Source: Streptomyces maremycinicus (GTDB lineage: Bacteria; Actinomycetota; Actinomycetes; Streptomycetales; Streptomycetaceae). Taken from it: DNA of 64,000 nt. The notes below the pieces were generated by a model that did not search any database, was not told where the DNA came from, and saw only the letters and a list, made by a program, of their open reading frames with translations. Position 1 is the stretch's first letter, and the number at the start of each line of letters is the position of its first letter. Where the stretch lies: the NCBI RefSeq assembly GCF_001184025.1, contig NZ_BBYG01000020.1:248001-312000 (forward strand), given 5' to 3'. Positions 1-8,029 of the stretch are shown here, piece after piece. The translations under genes and the position numbers were made by a program.

Positions 1-1976
1 TAGGCCGCCACGCCGATGATCAGCCCCAGGACCATGCCTACGCCGAGAAGCGTCTTGATGACGGTGATCTGCTGGAGAGCGGCGGCATCCACGCCGTCCG
101 TCTCCACCTCGATGGTCGGGTCGACCCCCGCGATGCCTTCGAGTACAGAGCGCACGGTCTGCGGTGCGGAGCTGCTGAGAAGCCTGAGAGTCGCCCGCTC
201 CTCGGGACGGAAACCGGCGGGGAAGTACGAGGGCGGGATCAGAACGGCGCCGTTGCCGACCATCTGCGCCGCGGTGTCGTCGTGGTACTTGATCGTCTGA
301 AGCGGCACCCGCACCTTGACGACCCGACGCTTGCCCTCGGCGTCGCGCAGACGGAAGGGGAAGCTGCTTCCCGGCTCGCTGGCCTCGTCGTAGACGTGCC
401 CCGAGACCAGCAGCCGTGCCGGACGTCCCTCGACGCAGTTCTCGACCCCGGACGCCATCCCGCGCAACTGACCGCAGGTGGCGATCACGGCACTGATGCT
501 CGTCTGGTCCTCGCTGTCGGCGTCCGTCCACGACGGCGCCTCGATCATGTGACTGCGGACGCCCGGAACCTCGGTGAGAGCCCGCTCCTTGTGCCGGGGA
601 ACGTCATCGAGCGCCATGCTGTAGGGCTGGACGGGCGAGGTGTTCTTGGACACCTGATCCAGCTCGATGAGCACTCCCTGCGTGAGAGACGCCGCGTAGA
701 CCAGCAGCACCAGGCCGGTCGCCACGCGGAGAGCACCGCCCGGTTCCACTTCGTTGCGCCGCATGGCGAGCCCCAGGGACAGCGAACTCGTGGCACGGGC
801 AACCGTCCGGGCCAGGGCGCGCGAGAGGATCGGCAACGACAGCACGAGGCCGGTACCGACCAGCACGACGGCGAGCGGCATCAGGATCGCGGAGAACGAC
901 GTGTCCGTGGGCACGTTCCCCGTCGCGCCGGCCACGCAGTATCCGATGACGATGCCCAGTCCGGGAACGAGCGGAAGCAGGCCCCACAGGCGCGGCGGCT
1001 TCTCCACGGCGCTGCGCCGCACGGCCAGCGGGTCGGCCGCGGCCTTCTTCGCCCCGACCCGGCCCACGAACCAGGCAAGCGCCGGACAACCCACCAGACA
1101 GACGAGCAGTGCCGTCCCGGACAACGCGCCATCGGCCGGGTACCACTTGAACCCGGGCAGTCCCGTCCGCGCGACCAGTTGGTTGACGACCCAGTAGGCA
1201 CCCAGGCCGAGGACGGCACCCAGCAATGCGGCAGCGACGGTCTCGGCCGCGTTGACGCGCTGCGTTCCCTTTCTGCTCAAGCCGAGCAGCCGCAGCGCGG
1301 CCAACCGCCTCATACGGGAGGCGGCGGACAGCCGGGCGCACACGGAAAGGAACACCGCCAGCGGCAGCAGTACGACACCGGCCAGGGTGAAGCGCAGAAT
1401 GTCGAGCGTGGAGGGTTCCACGGTGGGAAAGCGCGCCCACTTCCCACCGAACTCCGACAGGTGACCGCCCCCCTTGAGCTGGTCGGGTCTGGCGCCGACG
1501 TACGCGTAGAGCTCATCGGGTTGGGCCAGCCCCTGTGCCGAGATGAGGCCGACCTCTTTGCCCGGCACCAGTTGAGCAAGCCCGGGATCTCTGCCCATCA
1601 TCTCGTGCAACCGAGGAGATACGAACACCTGACCCGGCCCGGGAAGTTGAGGCAGGCCCGGTGGCGGAGCGATCGGCCCGCCTGTCTGAGCGACAAAGAT
1701 CCGCGTCAGGGGTTCGGAACCGTAGGGGTCCAGTCGGGTGAGGGCCAGACCAGGTGTCTTCCTCGCTGATGACGGACAGCCGCCCCGCCCATTCGAGCAG
1801 TCCGGCTCGCGAGCCGCCTTGCGGGCATCTTGTGCAGACAGAATGCCTGGAATAGCCAATACGACGGCCAGACAACAAACACCAATCGCGCTTCCGACCG
1901 TCATGAGCAGAAAGCGCACACGGTTGCCGCGACCGCTACCCAACAGCAACCGCAAGCCCAGCAGAAGTTCCTTCAC
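1..1976 (-). CDS. FtsX/MacB-like ABC transporter permease (partial, runs off the window start)
   Basis: This is the membrane subunit of an ABC exporter that pairs with the ATPase encoded just upstream. I translated it from a GTG at 1976 that overlaps the ATPase stop codon (GTGA), and the frame stays open to base 1, giving about 658 residues without a stop. A first membrane helix lies near residues 24-46. A large, probably extracellular domain follows, then helices of the FtsX core starting near residue 205. The last visible residues are another Gly/Ala/Val/Ile-rich helix, so the missing part is the C-terminal end. MacB-type permeases act mechanically on extracytoplasmic substrates; the substrate here is unknown, but a small secreted protein is encoded upstream. 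Family assignment is firm, role is inferred. Confidence 0.85.
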   Translation of the reverse strand, partial: MKELLLGLRLLLGSGRGNRVRFLLMTVGSAIGVCCLAVVLAIPGILSAQDARKAAREPDCSNGRGGCPSSARKTPGLALTRLDPYGSEPLTRIFVAQTGGPIAPPPGLPQLPGPGQVFVSPRLHEMMGRDPGLAQLVPGKEVGLISAQGLAQPDELYAYVGARPDQLKGGGHLSEFGGKWARFPTVEPSTLDILRFTLAGVVLLPLAVFLSVCARLSAASRMRRLAALRLLGLSRKGTQRVNAAETVAAALLGAVLGLGAYWVVNQLVARTGLPGFKWYPADGALSGTALLVCLVGCPALAWFVGRVGAKKAAADPLAVRRSAVEKPPRLWGLLPLVPGLGIVIGYCVAGATGNVPTDTSFSAILMPLAVVLVGTGLVLSLPILSRALARTVARATSSLSLGLAMRRNEVEPGGALRVATGLVLLVYAASLTQGVLIELDQVSKNTSPVQPYSMALDDVPRHKERALTEVPGVRSHMIEAPSWTDADSEDQTSISAVIATCGQLRGMASGVENCVEGRPARLLVSGHVYDEASEPGSSFPFRLRDAEGKRRVVKVRVPLQTIKYHDDTAAQMVGNGAVLIPPSYFPAGFRPEERATLRLLSSSAPQTVRSVLEGIAGVDPTIEVETDGVDAAALQQITVIKTLLGVGMVLGLIIGVAA

Positions 1977-2671
1977 GATGCTTCCCGAACCTGAGCCGTG
2001 AGCACACCATCGCACATGATGTAGCGGTGGTCGGCTCGAGCCGCTACTTGCGTGTCATGCGTCACGAGAACCACAGCTGTGCCCTGAGACCGCGCCAGGC
2101 TGAGGAATTCGTCCAGTACAGCCGCGGCATTGCCGCTGTCGAGCGAACCCGTGGGTTCATCGGCGAACACAATGGCAGGCCGGTGCACCAGCGCCCGTGC
2201 GACGGCCACTCTTTGGCTCTGCCCGCCGGACACTTGCGAAGGCCGTCGTTGCCGAAGTTCGGCAAGCCCTAGCCGTCCCAGCACCTCGCCAGCAGCGGTC
2301 AAGGCCTCCGACTTGCGCTGCCCAGCCAGGCGCAGCGGCAGGGCGGCGTTCTCCTCGACAGTTAGCTCCGGGAGGAGTTCACCATACTGGAATACGAATC
2401 CGAAGCGCTCCCTGCGAATGGCACTGAGTTCCTCGTCATTTAGGGAGCTGAACGAGCGCCCTTCGAAGCAGATTTCACCACGGGCCGCCGGCAACACTCC
2501 GGCCAGGCAGTACAGTAGTGACGATTTACCTGAACCGCTTTGACCGGTGATTGCCACGATGTCTCCCCGACCCAAGGAGATATCTGCGTTTAGGACAGCC
2601 GGTGTCTCACCGTAAAAGAGGTCGACTGCCTTGGCGGATAGAACTTCTGACGTATTGATCTCATTCCCCAA
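1973..2671 (-). CDS. ABC transporter ATP-binding protein, LolD/MacB type
   Basis: A 232-residue cytoplasmic ATPase that would power the adjacent FtsX-like permease. Walker A (GQSGSGKS) is at residues 43-50, the signature VSGGQ near 147, Walker B (IVFADEP) near 168 and the H-loop (VTHD) near 204, so all catalytic elements are present. The length is normal for the LolD/MacB group. The apparent start is a TTG at 2671 with a weak ribosome site; no better in-frame start precedes the conserved core. The gene has at least four CTA leucine codons, rare in Streptomyces, and is less GC-rich than its neighbours, which suggests acquisition by transfer. A strong hairpin lies immediately upstream. Confidence 0.9.
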   Translation of the reverse strand: MGNEINTSEVLSAKAVDLFYGETPAVLNADISLGRGDIVAITGQSGSGKSSLLYCLAGVLPAARGEICFEGRSFSSLNDEELSAIRRERFGFVFQYGELLPELTVEENAALPLRLAGQRKSEALTAAGEVLGRLGLAELRQRRPSQVSGGQSQRVAVARALVHRPAIVFADEPTGSLDSGNAAAVLDEFLSLARSQGTAVVLVTHDTQVAARADHRYIMCDGVLTAQVREAS

Positions 2672-2678
2672 TCAGAAG

Positions 2679-2710
2679 CCCGAGCCCAGGTGGATACACC
2701 TGGGCTCGGG
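2679..2710. terminator. Perfect 14-bp hairpin between the secreted-protein gene and the ABC ATPase
   Basis: Arms 2679-2692 and 2697-2710 are perfectly complementary around a GATA loop. It lies 14 bases past the stop of the 142-residue secreted protein and 8 bases before the ATPase start. It could terminate the first gene, or attenuate readthrough into the exporter operon. There is no U-tract, as is usual in Streptomyces. Confidence 0.75.
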
Positions 2711-2723
2711 GAGCCGGACAAGC

Positions 2724-3152
2724 TCAGCCACGGTCCCAGTCGTGTGTATAAATACGCGTCGGTGCACAGTTGTTCGGGCGGAGGGCGCCGCGGTCTCGAC
2801 AAACTCGGAAACCCGCCTTTGCCGTGTACCGCTGCGCCCCATCCCAATTGGACTCGTGCAGTCGAACAGCGCGCCCCTGTTTGCCGTAATAGCGGACCCA
2901 GTCGTGGCCTTGGACCTTGACCTCGGCGTAGACGTTGTGACCGTCAACGGAAGACGTGTCCTTGAGCTGTCCCCGCCACTCAAAGGCGCCATGATTGACC
3001 CCGGGCCGGTTGAACTTGTACTTCCCCCCGCTGAACTCGACCCCTGTTGACGCAAAGGCTGGGAGTGTTCCTTCCACCGGCGAATGCGATGCCGCCACCG
3101 CCCCGCCCAACATGAGACCAACCGCAGCCAAGCCGAGCGCTACCCGCTTCAT
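2724..3152 (-). CDS. Small secreted protein of unknown function
   Basis: A 142-residue exported protein. The start is set at the ATG at 3152 because GGAGG sits seven bases upstream; an earlier in-frame start exists but lacks such a site. Residues 1-31 form a classical signal peptide: MKR, then a Gly/Ala/Leu-rich core ending near AVAAS. The mature part is rich in Gly, Tyr, Trp, Arg and His and has only two cysteines, near its C-terminus, which may form one disulfide. I do not recognise the family. Its position directly before an ATPase-permease pair resembles loci for exported peptides with dedicated transporters (for example lactococcin-972-type loci), but it lacks the motifs I would expect of that bacteriocin, so a link is only an inference. 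Confidence 0.75.
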   Translation of the reverse strand: MKRVALGLAAVGLMLGGAVAASHSPVEGTLPAFASTGVEFSGGKYKFNRPGVNHGAFEWRGQLKDTSSVDGHNVYAEVKVQGHDWVRYYGKQGRAVRLHESNWDGAQRYTAKAGFRVCRDRGALRPNNCAPTRIYTHDWDRG

Positions 3153-3326
3153 CCACGCCTCCGTAACCATCGGCGATGCCCTCATCGCCCTGAGTAACGG
3201 ACTGTAGCGGCGCGTAAGTTGACAGAAACGATCAATCGCCCCACAACCATCACATCAGGCGGTCGACTTCCGGCCACGTCGCCGTAAAGGGGCCACTCCT
3301 CCCACCACGGAGGCGGGGAACGCAAG

Positions 3327-3357
3327 AGGACGGCACCCCCGCACAGGGTGCCGTCCT
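3327..3357. terminator. Terminator downstream of ppdK
   Basis: A perfect 12-bp inverted repeat (3327-3338 with 3346-3357, 7-base loop) lies 73 bases after the ppdK stop on the minus strand. It is a typical Streptomyces GC-rich intrinsic terminator and may also serve as a transcription barrier ahead of the secreted-protein gene. Confidence 0.8.
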
Positions 3358-3429
3358 CCTTGGTGCGCCGGGGCCGTCGCCGATCGGTGAGGGTCGGGGA
3401 CCGGCGGCGGCTCCGGGGCTTCCGGGGCG

Positions 3430-6177
3430 TCAGCGGTGGTCGCTGCCCGCCGACTGCGAAGCCGCCCGGCCCGCCTCCAGCCGCGCCACCGGGATCCGGA
3501 ACGGCGAGCAGGAGACGTAGTCGAGTCCGACCTCGTGGAAGAAGTGGACGGACTCCGGGTCGCCGCCGTGCTCGCCGCAGACGCCGAGCTTCAGGTCGGG
3601 GCGGGTGGCGCGGCCGGCCTCGACGGCCAGCTTCACCAGGGAGCCCACGCCGTCCCGGTCGATCGTCTCGAAGGGGCTGACGCCGAAGATGCCCTTCTCC
3701 AGGTAGGCCGTGAAGAACGAGGCCTCGACGTCGTCGCGGCTGAAGCCCCACACGGTCTGGGTCAGGTCGTTCGTGCCGAAGGAGAAGAACTGCGCCGCCT
3801 CGGCGATCTGGCCGGCGGTCAGCGCGGCGCGCGGCAGCTCGATCATCGTGCCGATGGAGAGCTTCAGCTGGACGCCGGTCGCCGCCTCGACCTCCGCGAT
3901 GACGGCGTCGGCCTCCTCGCGGACGATCTCCAGCTCCTGGACCGTGCCGACGAGCGGGATCATGATCTCCGCGCGCGGGTCGCCCTTCGCCGCCTTGCGC
4001 TCGGCCGCGGCCTCGGCGATCGCCCGTACCTGCATCGTGAACAGGCCGGGGATGACCAGCCCGAGGCGTACGCCGCGCAGGCCCAGCATCGGGTTCTGCT
4101 CGTGCAGGCGGTGGACGGCCTGGAGGAGCCGGAGTTCGTTCTCGTGGGGCTCCTGGCGGGACTCCGCGAGGGCCACGCGGACCGACAGCTCGGTGATGTC
4201 GGGCAGGAACTCGTGCAGCGGCGGGTCCAGGAGGCGGACCGTGACCGGGAGGCCGTCCATCGCCGAGAACAGCTCCACGAAGTCCTGCTTCTGGAGCGGC
4301 AGAAGGGCCTTGAGCGACTCGTCGCGCTCGGCCTCCGTGTCCGCGAGGATCAGGCGCTCGACCAGCTCACGGCGGTCGCCGAGGAACATGTGCTCCGTGC
4401 GGCACAGGCCGATGCCCTGGGCTCCGAAGCGGCGGGCGCGCAGCGCGTCCTCGGCGTTGTCCGCGTTGGCGCGTACCCACAGCCGGCGCTTGCGGTCGGC
4501 GAACGCCATGATCCGGTGCACGGCCTCGACCAGTTCGTCGGCGTCGTTGGCGCCCGCGTGCATGCGGCCCTCGAAGTACTCCACGACGGGGGACGGGACC
4601 ACCGGGACCTCGCCCAGGTAGACCTTGCCGCTCGAACCGTCGATGGAGATCAGGTCGCCTTCCTCGACGACGTGACCGCCCGGCACCGTCATCCGGCGGC
4701 GCTTGGTGTCGACCTCGAGCTCCTCGGCGCCGCAGACACAGGTCTTGCCCATGCCGCGGGCCACCACGGCCGCGTGGGAGGTCTTGCCGCCGCGCGAGGT
4801 CAGGATGCCCTCGGCCGCGATCATGCCGTCCAGGTCGTCGGGGTTAGTCTCCCGGCGGACGAGGATGACCTTCTCGCCCGAGCGGGACCACTTGACGGCC
4901 GTGTACGAGTCGAAGACCGCCTTGCCGACCGCCGCGCCGGGCGAGGCCGCGATGCCCCGGCCGACCTTCTCCACCTTCGCGTCCTCGTCGAAGCGCGGGA
5001 ACATCAGCTGGGCCAGCTGGGCGCCGGTCACCCGCTGGAGCGCCTCGGCCTCGTCGATCAGGCCCTGGTCGACGAGCTGGGTGGCGATGCGGAAGGCCGC
5101 GCCCGCCGTGCGCTTGCCGACGCGGGTCTGGAGCATCCACAGCTGACCGCGCTCGATGGTGAACTCGATGTCGCAGAGGTCCTTGTAGTGGTTCTCCAGC
5201 GTCTCCATGATCTGCATCAGCTGGTCGTACGACTTCTTGTCGATCGACTCCAGCTCGGCGAGCGGGACGGTGTTGCGGATGCCCGCCACCACGTCCTCGC
5301 CCTGGGCGTTCTGGAGGTAGTCGCCGTAGACGCCCTGGTGGCCGGAGGCGGGGTCGCGGGTGAACGCCACGCCCGTGCCCGAGTCGGGGCCGAGGTTGCC
5401 GAAGACCATCGAACAGACGTTGACGGCCGTGCCCAGGTCGCCGGGGATGCGCTCCTGGCGGCGGTAGAGCTTCGCGCGGTCCGTGTTCCAGGAGTCGAAG
5501 ACCGCGTGGATGGCGAGGTCCATCTGCTCGCGCGGGTCCTGCGGGAAGTCGCGGCCGGCCTCGGTCCTGACGATCTTCTTGAAGCGGGTGACCAGCTTCT
5601 TGAGGTCCGCGGCCTCCAGCTCGGTGTCGACCGTGACCTTCTTGGCGGTCTTCGCGGCCTCCAGCGCGTCCTCGAAGAGGTCGCCCTCGACGCCGAGGAC
5701 CGTCTTGCCGAACATCTGGATCAGCCGGCGGTAGGAGTCCCAGGCGAAGCGGTCGTCGCCGGCCTGCTTGGCGAGGCCCTGCACGGACTTGTCGGAGAGA
5801 CCGATGTTGAGGACGGTGTCCATCATGCCGGGCATGGAGAACTTGGCGCCGGAGCGGACCGAGACCAGCAGCGGGTCGTCGGCCTGGCCGAGCTTCTTGC
5901 CCATGCGCTGCTCCAGCGCGTCGAGGTGCGCACTCACCTCGTCACGCAGTGCCGCCGGCTCCTCGCCGCTGTCGAGGTAGACCTTGCACGCATCGGTGGT
6001 GATGGTGAATCCCGGAGGGACGGGAAGGCCCAGGTTGGTCATCTCGGCGAGGTTCGCGCCCTTGCCGCCGAGGAGGTCCTTGAGGTCCTTGTTGCCCTCG
6101 GTGAAGTCGTAGACGAACTTCACGCCCTCAACGGTCGCGGCCTGCTCGGCTACCTGGAGATCTTTGTTTTCCGACAC
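3430..6177 (-). CDS. ppdK: Pyruvate, phosphate dikinase
   Basis: This enzyme interconverts pyruvate, ATP and phosphate with phosphoenolpyruvate, AMP and pyrophosphate, linking glycolysis and gluconeogenesis in the cytoplasm. The chosen GTG at 6177 (AGGAG nine bases upstream) gives 915 residues, the usual length. The N-terminal ATP-grasp domain begins with GGKGANLAEM at 37-46. The phospho-carrier histidine is in GGKTSHAAVV (about His468); the family usually has Met where Lys is found here. The C-terminal PEP/pyruvate barrel carries the catalytic cysteine in GVCGEHGGDP (about Cys867). The gene is monocistronic, with a terminator downstream and an inverted repeat in the leader. A long antisense reading frame over it is a codon-bias shadow. 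Confidence 0.96.
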   Translation of the reverse strand: MSENKDLQVAEQAATVEGVKFVYDFTEGNKDLKDLLGGKGANLAEMTNLGLPVPPGFTITTDACKVYLDSGEEPAALRDEVSAHLDALEQRMGKKLGQADDPLLVSVRSGAKFSMPGMMDTVLNIGLSDKSVQGLAKQAGDDRFAWDSYRRLIQMFGKTVLGVEGDLFEDALEAAKTAKKVTVDTELEAADLKKLVTRFKKIVRTEAGRDFPQDPREQMDLAIHAVFDSWNTDRAKLYRRQERIPGDLGTAVNVCSMVFGNLGPDSGTGVAFTRDPASGHQGVYGDYLQNAQGEDVVAGIRNTVPLAELESIDKKSYDQLMQIMETLENHYKDLCDIEFTIERGQLWMLQTRVGKRTAGAAFRIATQLVDQGLIDEAEALQRVTGAQLAQLMFPRFDEDAKVEKVGRGIAASPGAAVGKAVFDSYTAVKWSRSGEKVILVRRETNPDDLDGMIAAEGILTSRGGKTSHAAVVARGMGKTCVCGAEELEVDTKRRRMTVPGGHVVEEGDLISIDGSSGKVYLGEVPVVPSPVVEYFEGRMHAGANDADELVEAVHRIMAFADRKRRLWVRANADNAEDALRARRFGAQGIGLCRTEHMFLGDRRELVERLILADTEAERDESLKALLPLQKQDFVELFSAMDGLPVTVRLLDPPLHEFLPDITELSVRVALAESRQEPHENELRLLQAVHRLHEQNPMLGLRGVRLGLVIPGLFTMQVRAIAEAAAERKAAKGDPRAEIMIPLVGTVQELEIVREEADAVIAEVEAATGVQLKLSIGTMIELPRAALTAGQIAEAAQFFSFGTNDLTQTVWGFSRDDVEASFFTAYLEKGIFGVSPFETIDRDGVGSLVKLAVEAGRATRPDLKLGVCGEHGGDPESVHFFHEVGLDYVSCSPFRIPVARLEAGRAASQSAGSDHR

Positions 6178-6226
6178 GGGTCTCGACTCCTCGAGGACGC
6201 GGTGGCTGCCCTGACGGCCAGGAACA

Positions 6227-6251
6227 TACCCAGATCGAAGGCTCCTGGGTA
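6227..6251. promoter_or_regulatory. Inverted repeat upstream of ppdK
   Basis: TACCCAG (6227-6233) and CTGGGTA (6245-6251) form a perfect 7-bp inverted repeat with an 11-base spacer, about 50-74 bases upstream of the ppdK start. Spacing suits an operator for a dimeric regulator or an element in the 5' leader. The regulator is unknown. Confidence 0.45.
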
Positions 6252-6392
6252 CGTCCACTCGCGCGTCATGTGCCCGTAACCAACCGTCCGCCAGCGGATC
6301 GAAAGTCAAGGCTTGGCAAGCGCACGCTCACGAATGTTTTCACTTCTTGAACGCAAGCACCTCCCGAACGCCTCTCACATGCCCCACATTAC

Positions 6393-6408
6393 GCTCAGAT
6401 GAGCACTG
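6393..6408. repeat. 16-bp repeat copy 1 (GCTCA-GA-TGAGCACTG)
   Basis: This copy and the one at 6494-6509 share GCTCA, two variable bases, then TGAGCACTG. Each copy contains its own 5-bp inverted repeat (GCTCA/TGAGC), and the central two bases are GA in one and TC in the other. This is what two binding sites for one dimeric regulator would look like. Confidence 0.5.
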
Positions 6409-6440
6409 TGCGGCACGATTGATTTCGATCGATGAACGAT

Positions 6441-6469
6441 CAAGGGGTGGCACTGAGTGCCACCCCTTG
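6441..6469. terminator. Hairpin downstream of the ROK gene
   Basis: Arms 6441-6454 and 6456-6469 are a perfect 14-bp palindrome around one central base, so the folded loop must borrow a few stem bases. It lies about 217 bases past the ROK stop and between the two 16-mers. It is probably a terminator shielding ppdK from readthrough. Confidence 0.65.
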
Positions 6470-6493
6470 GAGAAGTGCAGTCGCTCTTGAAAC

Positions 6494-6509
6494 GCTCATC
6501 TGAGCACTG
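6494..6509. repeat. 16-bp repeat copy 2 (GCTCA-TC-TGAGCACTG)
   Basis: Second copy of the 16-mer described at 6393-6408, in direct orientation and 101 bases away, close to a whole number of helical turns. Confidence 0.5.
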
Positions 6510-6685
6510 AGCCCCTCAGGGGTGGCGAGAATCACGCTGGAATCAGCCTTGTGCGAGCGCCCCGATTTCACCATGCGGACGCTCTCGATGACCTGTCCCG
6601 GAGTGGAAACCTGCTCGTCACACGACCATGAGCGGGGATTCCGGGCATCCGGCGGGTCCCGGGGTCCCGTCACAACGAGCGTGCC

Positions 6686-7909
6686 TCACACCCCGAGCGC
6701 CAGCAACCGCTCCTCGGCCCGCTCCGGCGCGTACAGGTGCTCCACGACCAGCGCACCCGCCCCCACCAGGCCCGCCCGCTCCCCGAGCCGCGAGGTGACC
6801 ACGTCCAGATGAGCGGTGGAGCGGGGCAGCGCGCGCTGGTAGAGCAGTTCGCGCACGCCCGTGAGGAAGGCGGTTCCGGCCAGATCTCCGGCGATCATGA
6901 GAACCCCGGGGTTCAGCAGGGTCACGACGGTCGCCAGGACGTCCCCGACCCGACGGCCCGCCTCACGGGCGAATGCGGCCGCCTCAGGGTGACCGGCCGC
7001 GAGCAGATCGCGCACATCTGAGCCGGACGACGCCGCGACACCCGCCTCCGCCAGTCTGCGCGCCACGGCGCCGCCGCTGGCGACCGCCGCGAGACAGCCG
7101 TAGGAACCGCAGCGGCACAGCGCCTCCGCGCCCACCCGGATGTGCCCGATGTCGCCGGCGCCGCCGTCGATGCCGCGGAAGATCGAGCCGTCGACCACGA
7201 CCCCCGCGCCTATCCCGGTCGACACCTTGACCAGCACGAACGCCGAGCAGTCGGCGTATCCGGTGCGCTGTTCGCCGTACGCCATGAGGTTCGCGTCGTT
7301 GTCGACGAGGACGGGGACCGACACCGTGCCCCCGAATCCGCCCGCGGTCCCGCCCGCCGTCCGTTCGGTGAAGGCGCGGGACAGCCGGCCCCTTATGTCG
7401 TAGCCGTCCCAGCCGGGCATGATCGGCGGCTGGACGACCCGGCCGGTCTCGCTGTCGACCGGGCCGGGCACGGCGAGCCCGATGCCGCACACCTCGTCCG
7501 GCCGGTGACCCGCCTTCTCCAGCAGCTCGGCGAACCAGCCGCCCAGCTCGCCGAGCACCGCGTCCGGCCCGTCCTCGATGACCAGCGTGCCGCCGTGCTC
7601 GGCCAGGATCTCCCCGGTCAGCGTCAGCACGGCCGCCCGCGCGTGGCGGGTGTCCAGGTCCGCCGCGAGGACGACGGCGTGGGCGTCGTCGAACTCCAGG
7701 GTGATCGAGGGCCGGCCGCCCAGCGGGGAGTCGACCGGGCCGCCGGCCCCCTCGCGCAGCCAGCCCGCGCGGAACAGGCGGTCCAGCCGCTGGCCGACGG
7801 TGGCGCGGGAGAGGCCGGTGGCCTGCTGGAGGGCACCACGTGTCGTCGCCCGTCCCTTGCGCACCAGTTCGAGCAGATCTCCGGCGCTGGCCTGACCTCG
7901 TCCCGTCAT
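6686..7909 (-). CDS. ROK family transcriptional repressor
   Basis: A 407-residue sugar-responsive DNA-binding protein. The N-terminal winged helix-turn-helix (about residues 10-60) contains TTRGALQQATGLSRATVGQRLDRL. The ROK sugar-kinase-like domain follows, with DNDANLMAYGEQ, a glycine-rich phosphate loop and the zinc motif CRCGSYGCLAAVASG. ATG at 7909 is preferred because AAGGGGG lies upstream at suitable spacing; a GTG at 7915 falls inside that site. The gene is divergent from two alpha-glucan hydrolase genes with a 120-bp shared region, so it most likely controls them in response to a sugar or sugar phosphate. The effector is unknown. Confidence 0.92.
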   Translation of the reverse strand: MTGRGQASAGDLLELVRKGRATTRGALQQATGLSRATVGQRLDRLFRAGWLREGAGGPVDSPLGGRPSITLEFDDAHAVVLAADLDTRHARAAVLTLTGEILAEHGGTLVIEDGPDAVLGELGGWFAELLEKAGHRPDEVCGIGLAVPGPVDSETGRVVQPPIMPGWDGYDIRGRLSRAFTERTAGGTAGGFGGTVSVPVLVDNDANLMAYGEQRTGYADCSAFVLVKVSTGIGAGVVVDGSIFRGIDGGAGDIGHIRVGAEALCRCGSYGCLAAVASGGAVARRLAEAGVAASSGSDVRDLLAAGHPEAAAFAREAGRRVGDVLATVVTLLNPGVLMIAGDLAGTAFLTGVRELLYQRALPRSTAHLDVVTSRLGERAGLVGAGALVVEHLYAPERAEERLLALGV

Positions 7910-8029
7910 GCGCACCCCCTTGTGTTTCTCAAGCCTGCATTACATATTGAGTTTTGCGTGTTAAATAGACGTAACCCTACGGTAGCCGTTGCCGAACCGG
8001 TCGGCCTTGTCGTCTTCGGGGAGCCCCGA
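7910..8029. promoter_or_regulatory. Divergent control region of the ROK gene and the glucan-hydrolase operon
   Basis: The stretch 7921-7975 is markedly AT-rich for this genome (for example TTACATATTGAG and TTAAATAG). This is the obvious place for back-to-back promoters and a ROK operator, but I could not define a convincing palindrome by eye. Confidence 0.5.

Larger units (their letters stand above)
6178..6685. other. 508-bp intergenic region between ppdK and the ROK gene
   Basis: No convincing gene is present. The region holds, from low to high coordinate: an inverted repeat in the ppdK leader (6227-6251), a TTGACT on the minus strand near 6309 that could be a -35 element, two copies of a 16-mer (6393-6408 and 6494-6509), and the probable ROK terminator (6441-6469). 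The stretch 6510-6685 shows nothing I can name; a 77-codon minus-strand frame at 6440-6673 has no ribosome site or recognisable protein. Confidence 0.7.

Noticed and set aside
282..1769. 495-codon plus-strand frame over the permease
   Set aside because: Low-complexity translation with no motif; the minus-strand frame from 1976 gives membrane helices and a conserved permease pattern.
2724..3152. Lactococcin-972-type bacteriocin
   Set aside because: The locus layout is similar, but the secreted protein lacks the expected Gly-Gly-X-Trp-like and C-terminal motifs, so only the context is reported.
3436..6279. 947-codon plus-strand reading frame antisense to ppdK
   Set aside because: It is a codon-bias shadow: the translation is rich in Arg, Leu, Asp, Val and Gly without any domain, while the minus strand encodes an intact dikinase.
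6440..6673. 77-codon minus-strand frame between ppdK and the ROK gene
   Set aside because: No ribosome site, no recognisable motif, and it covers the terminator hairpin; treated as intergenic.
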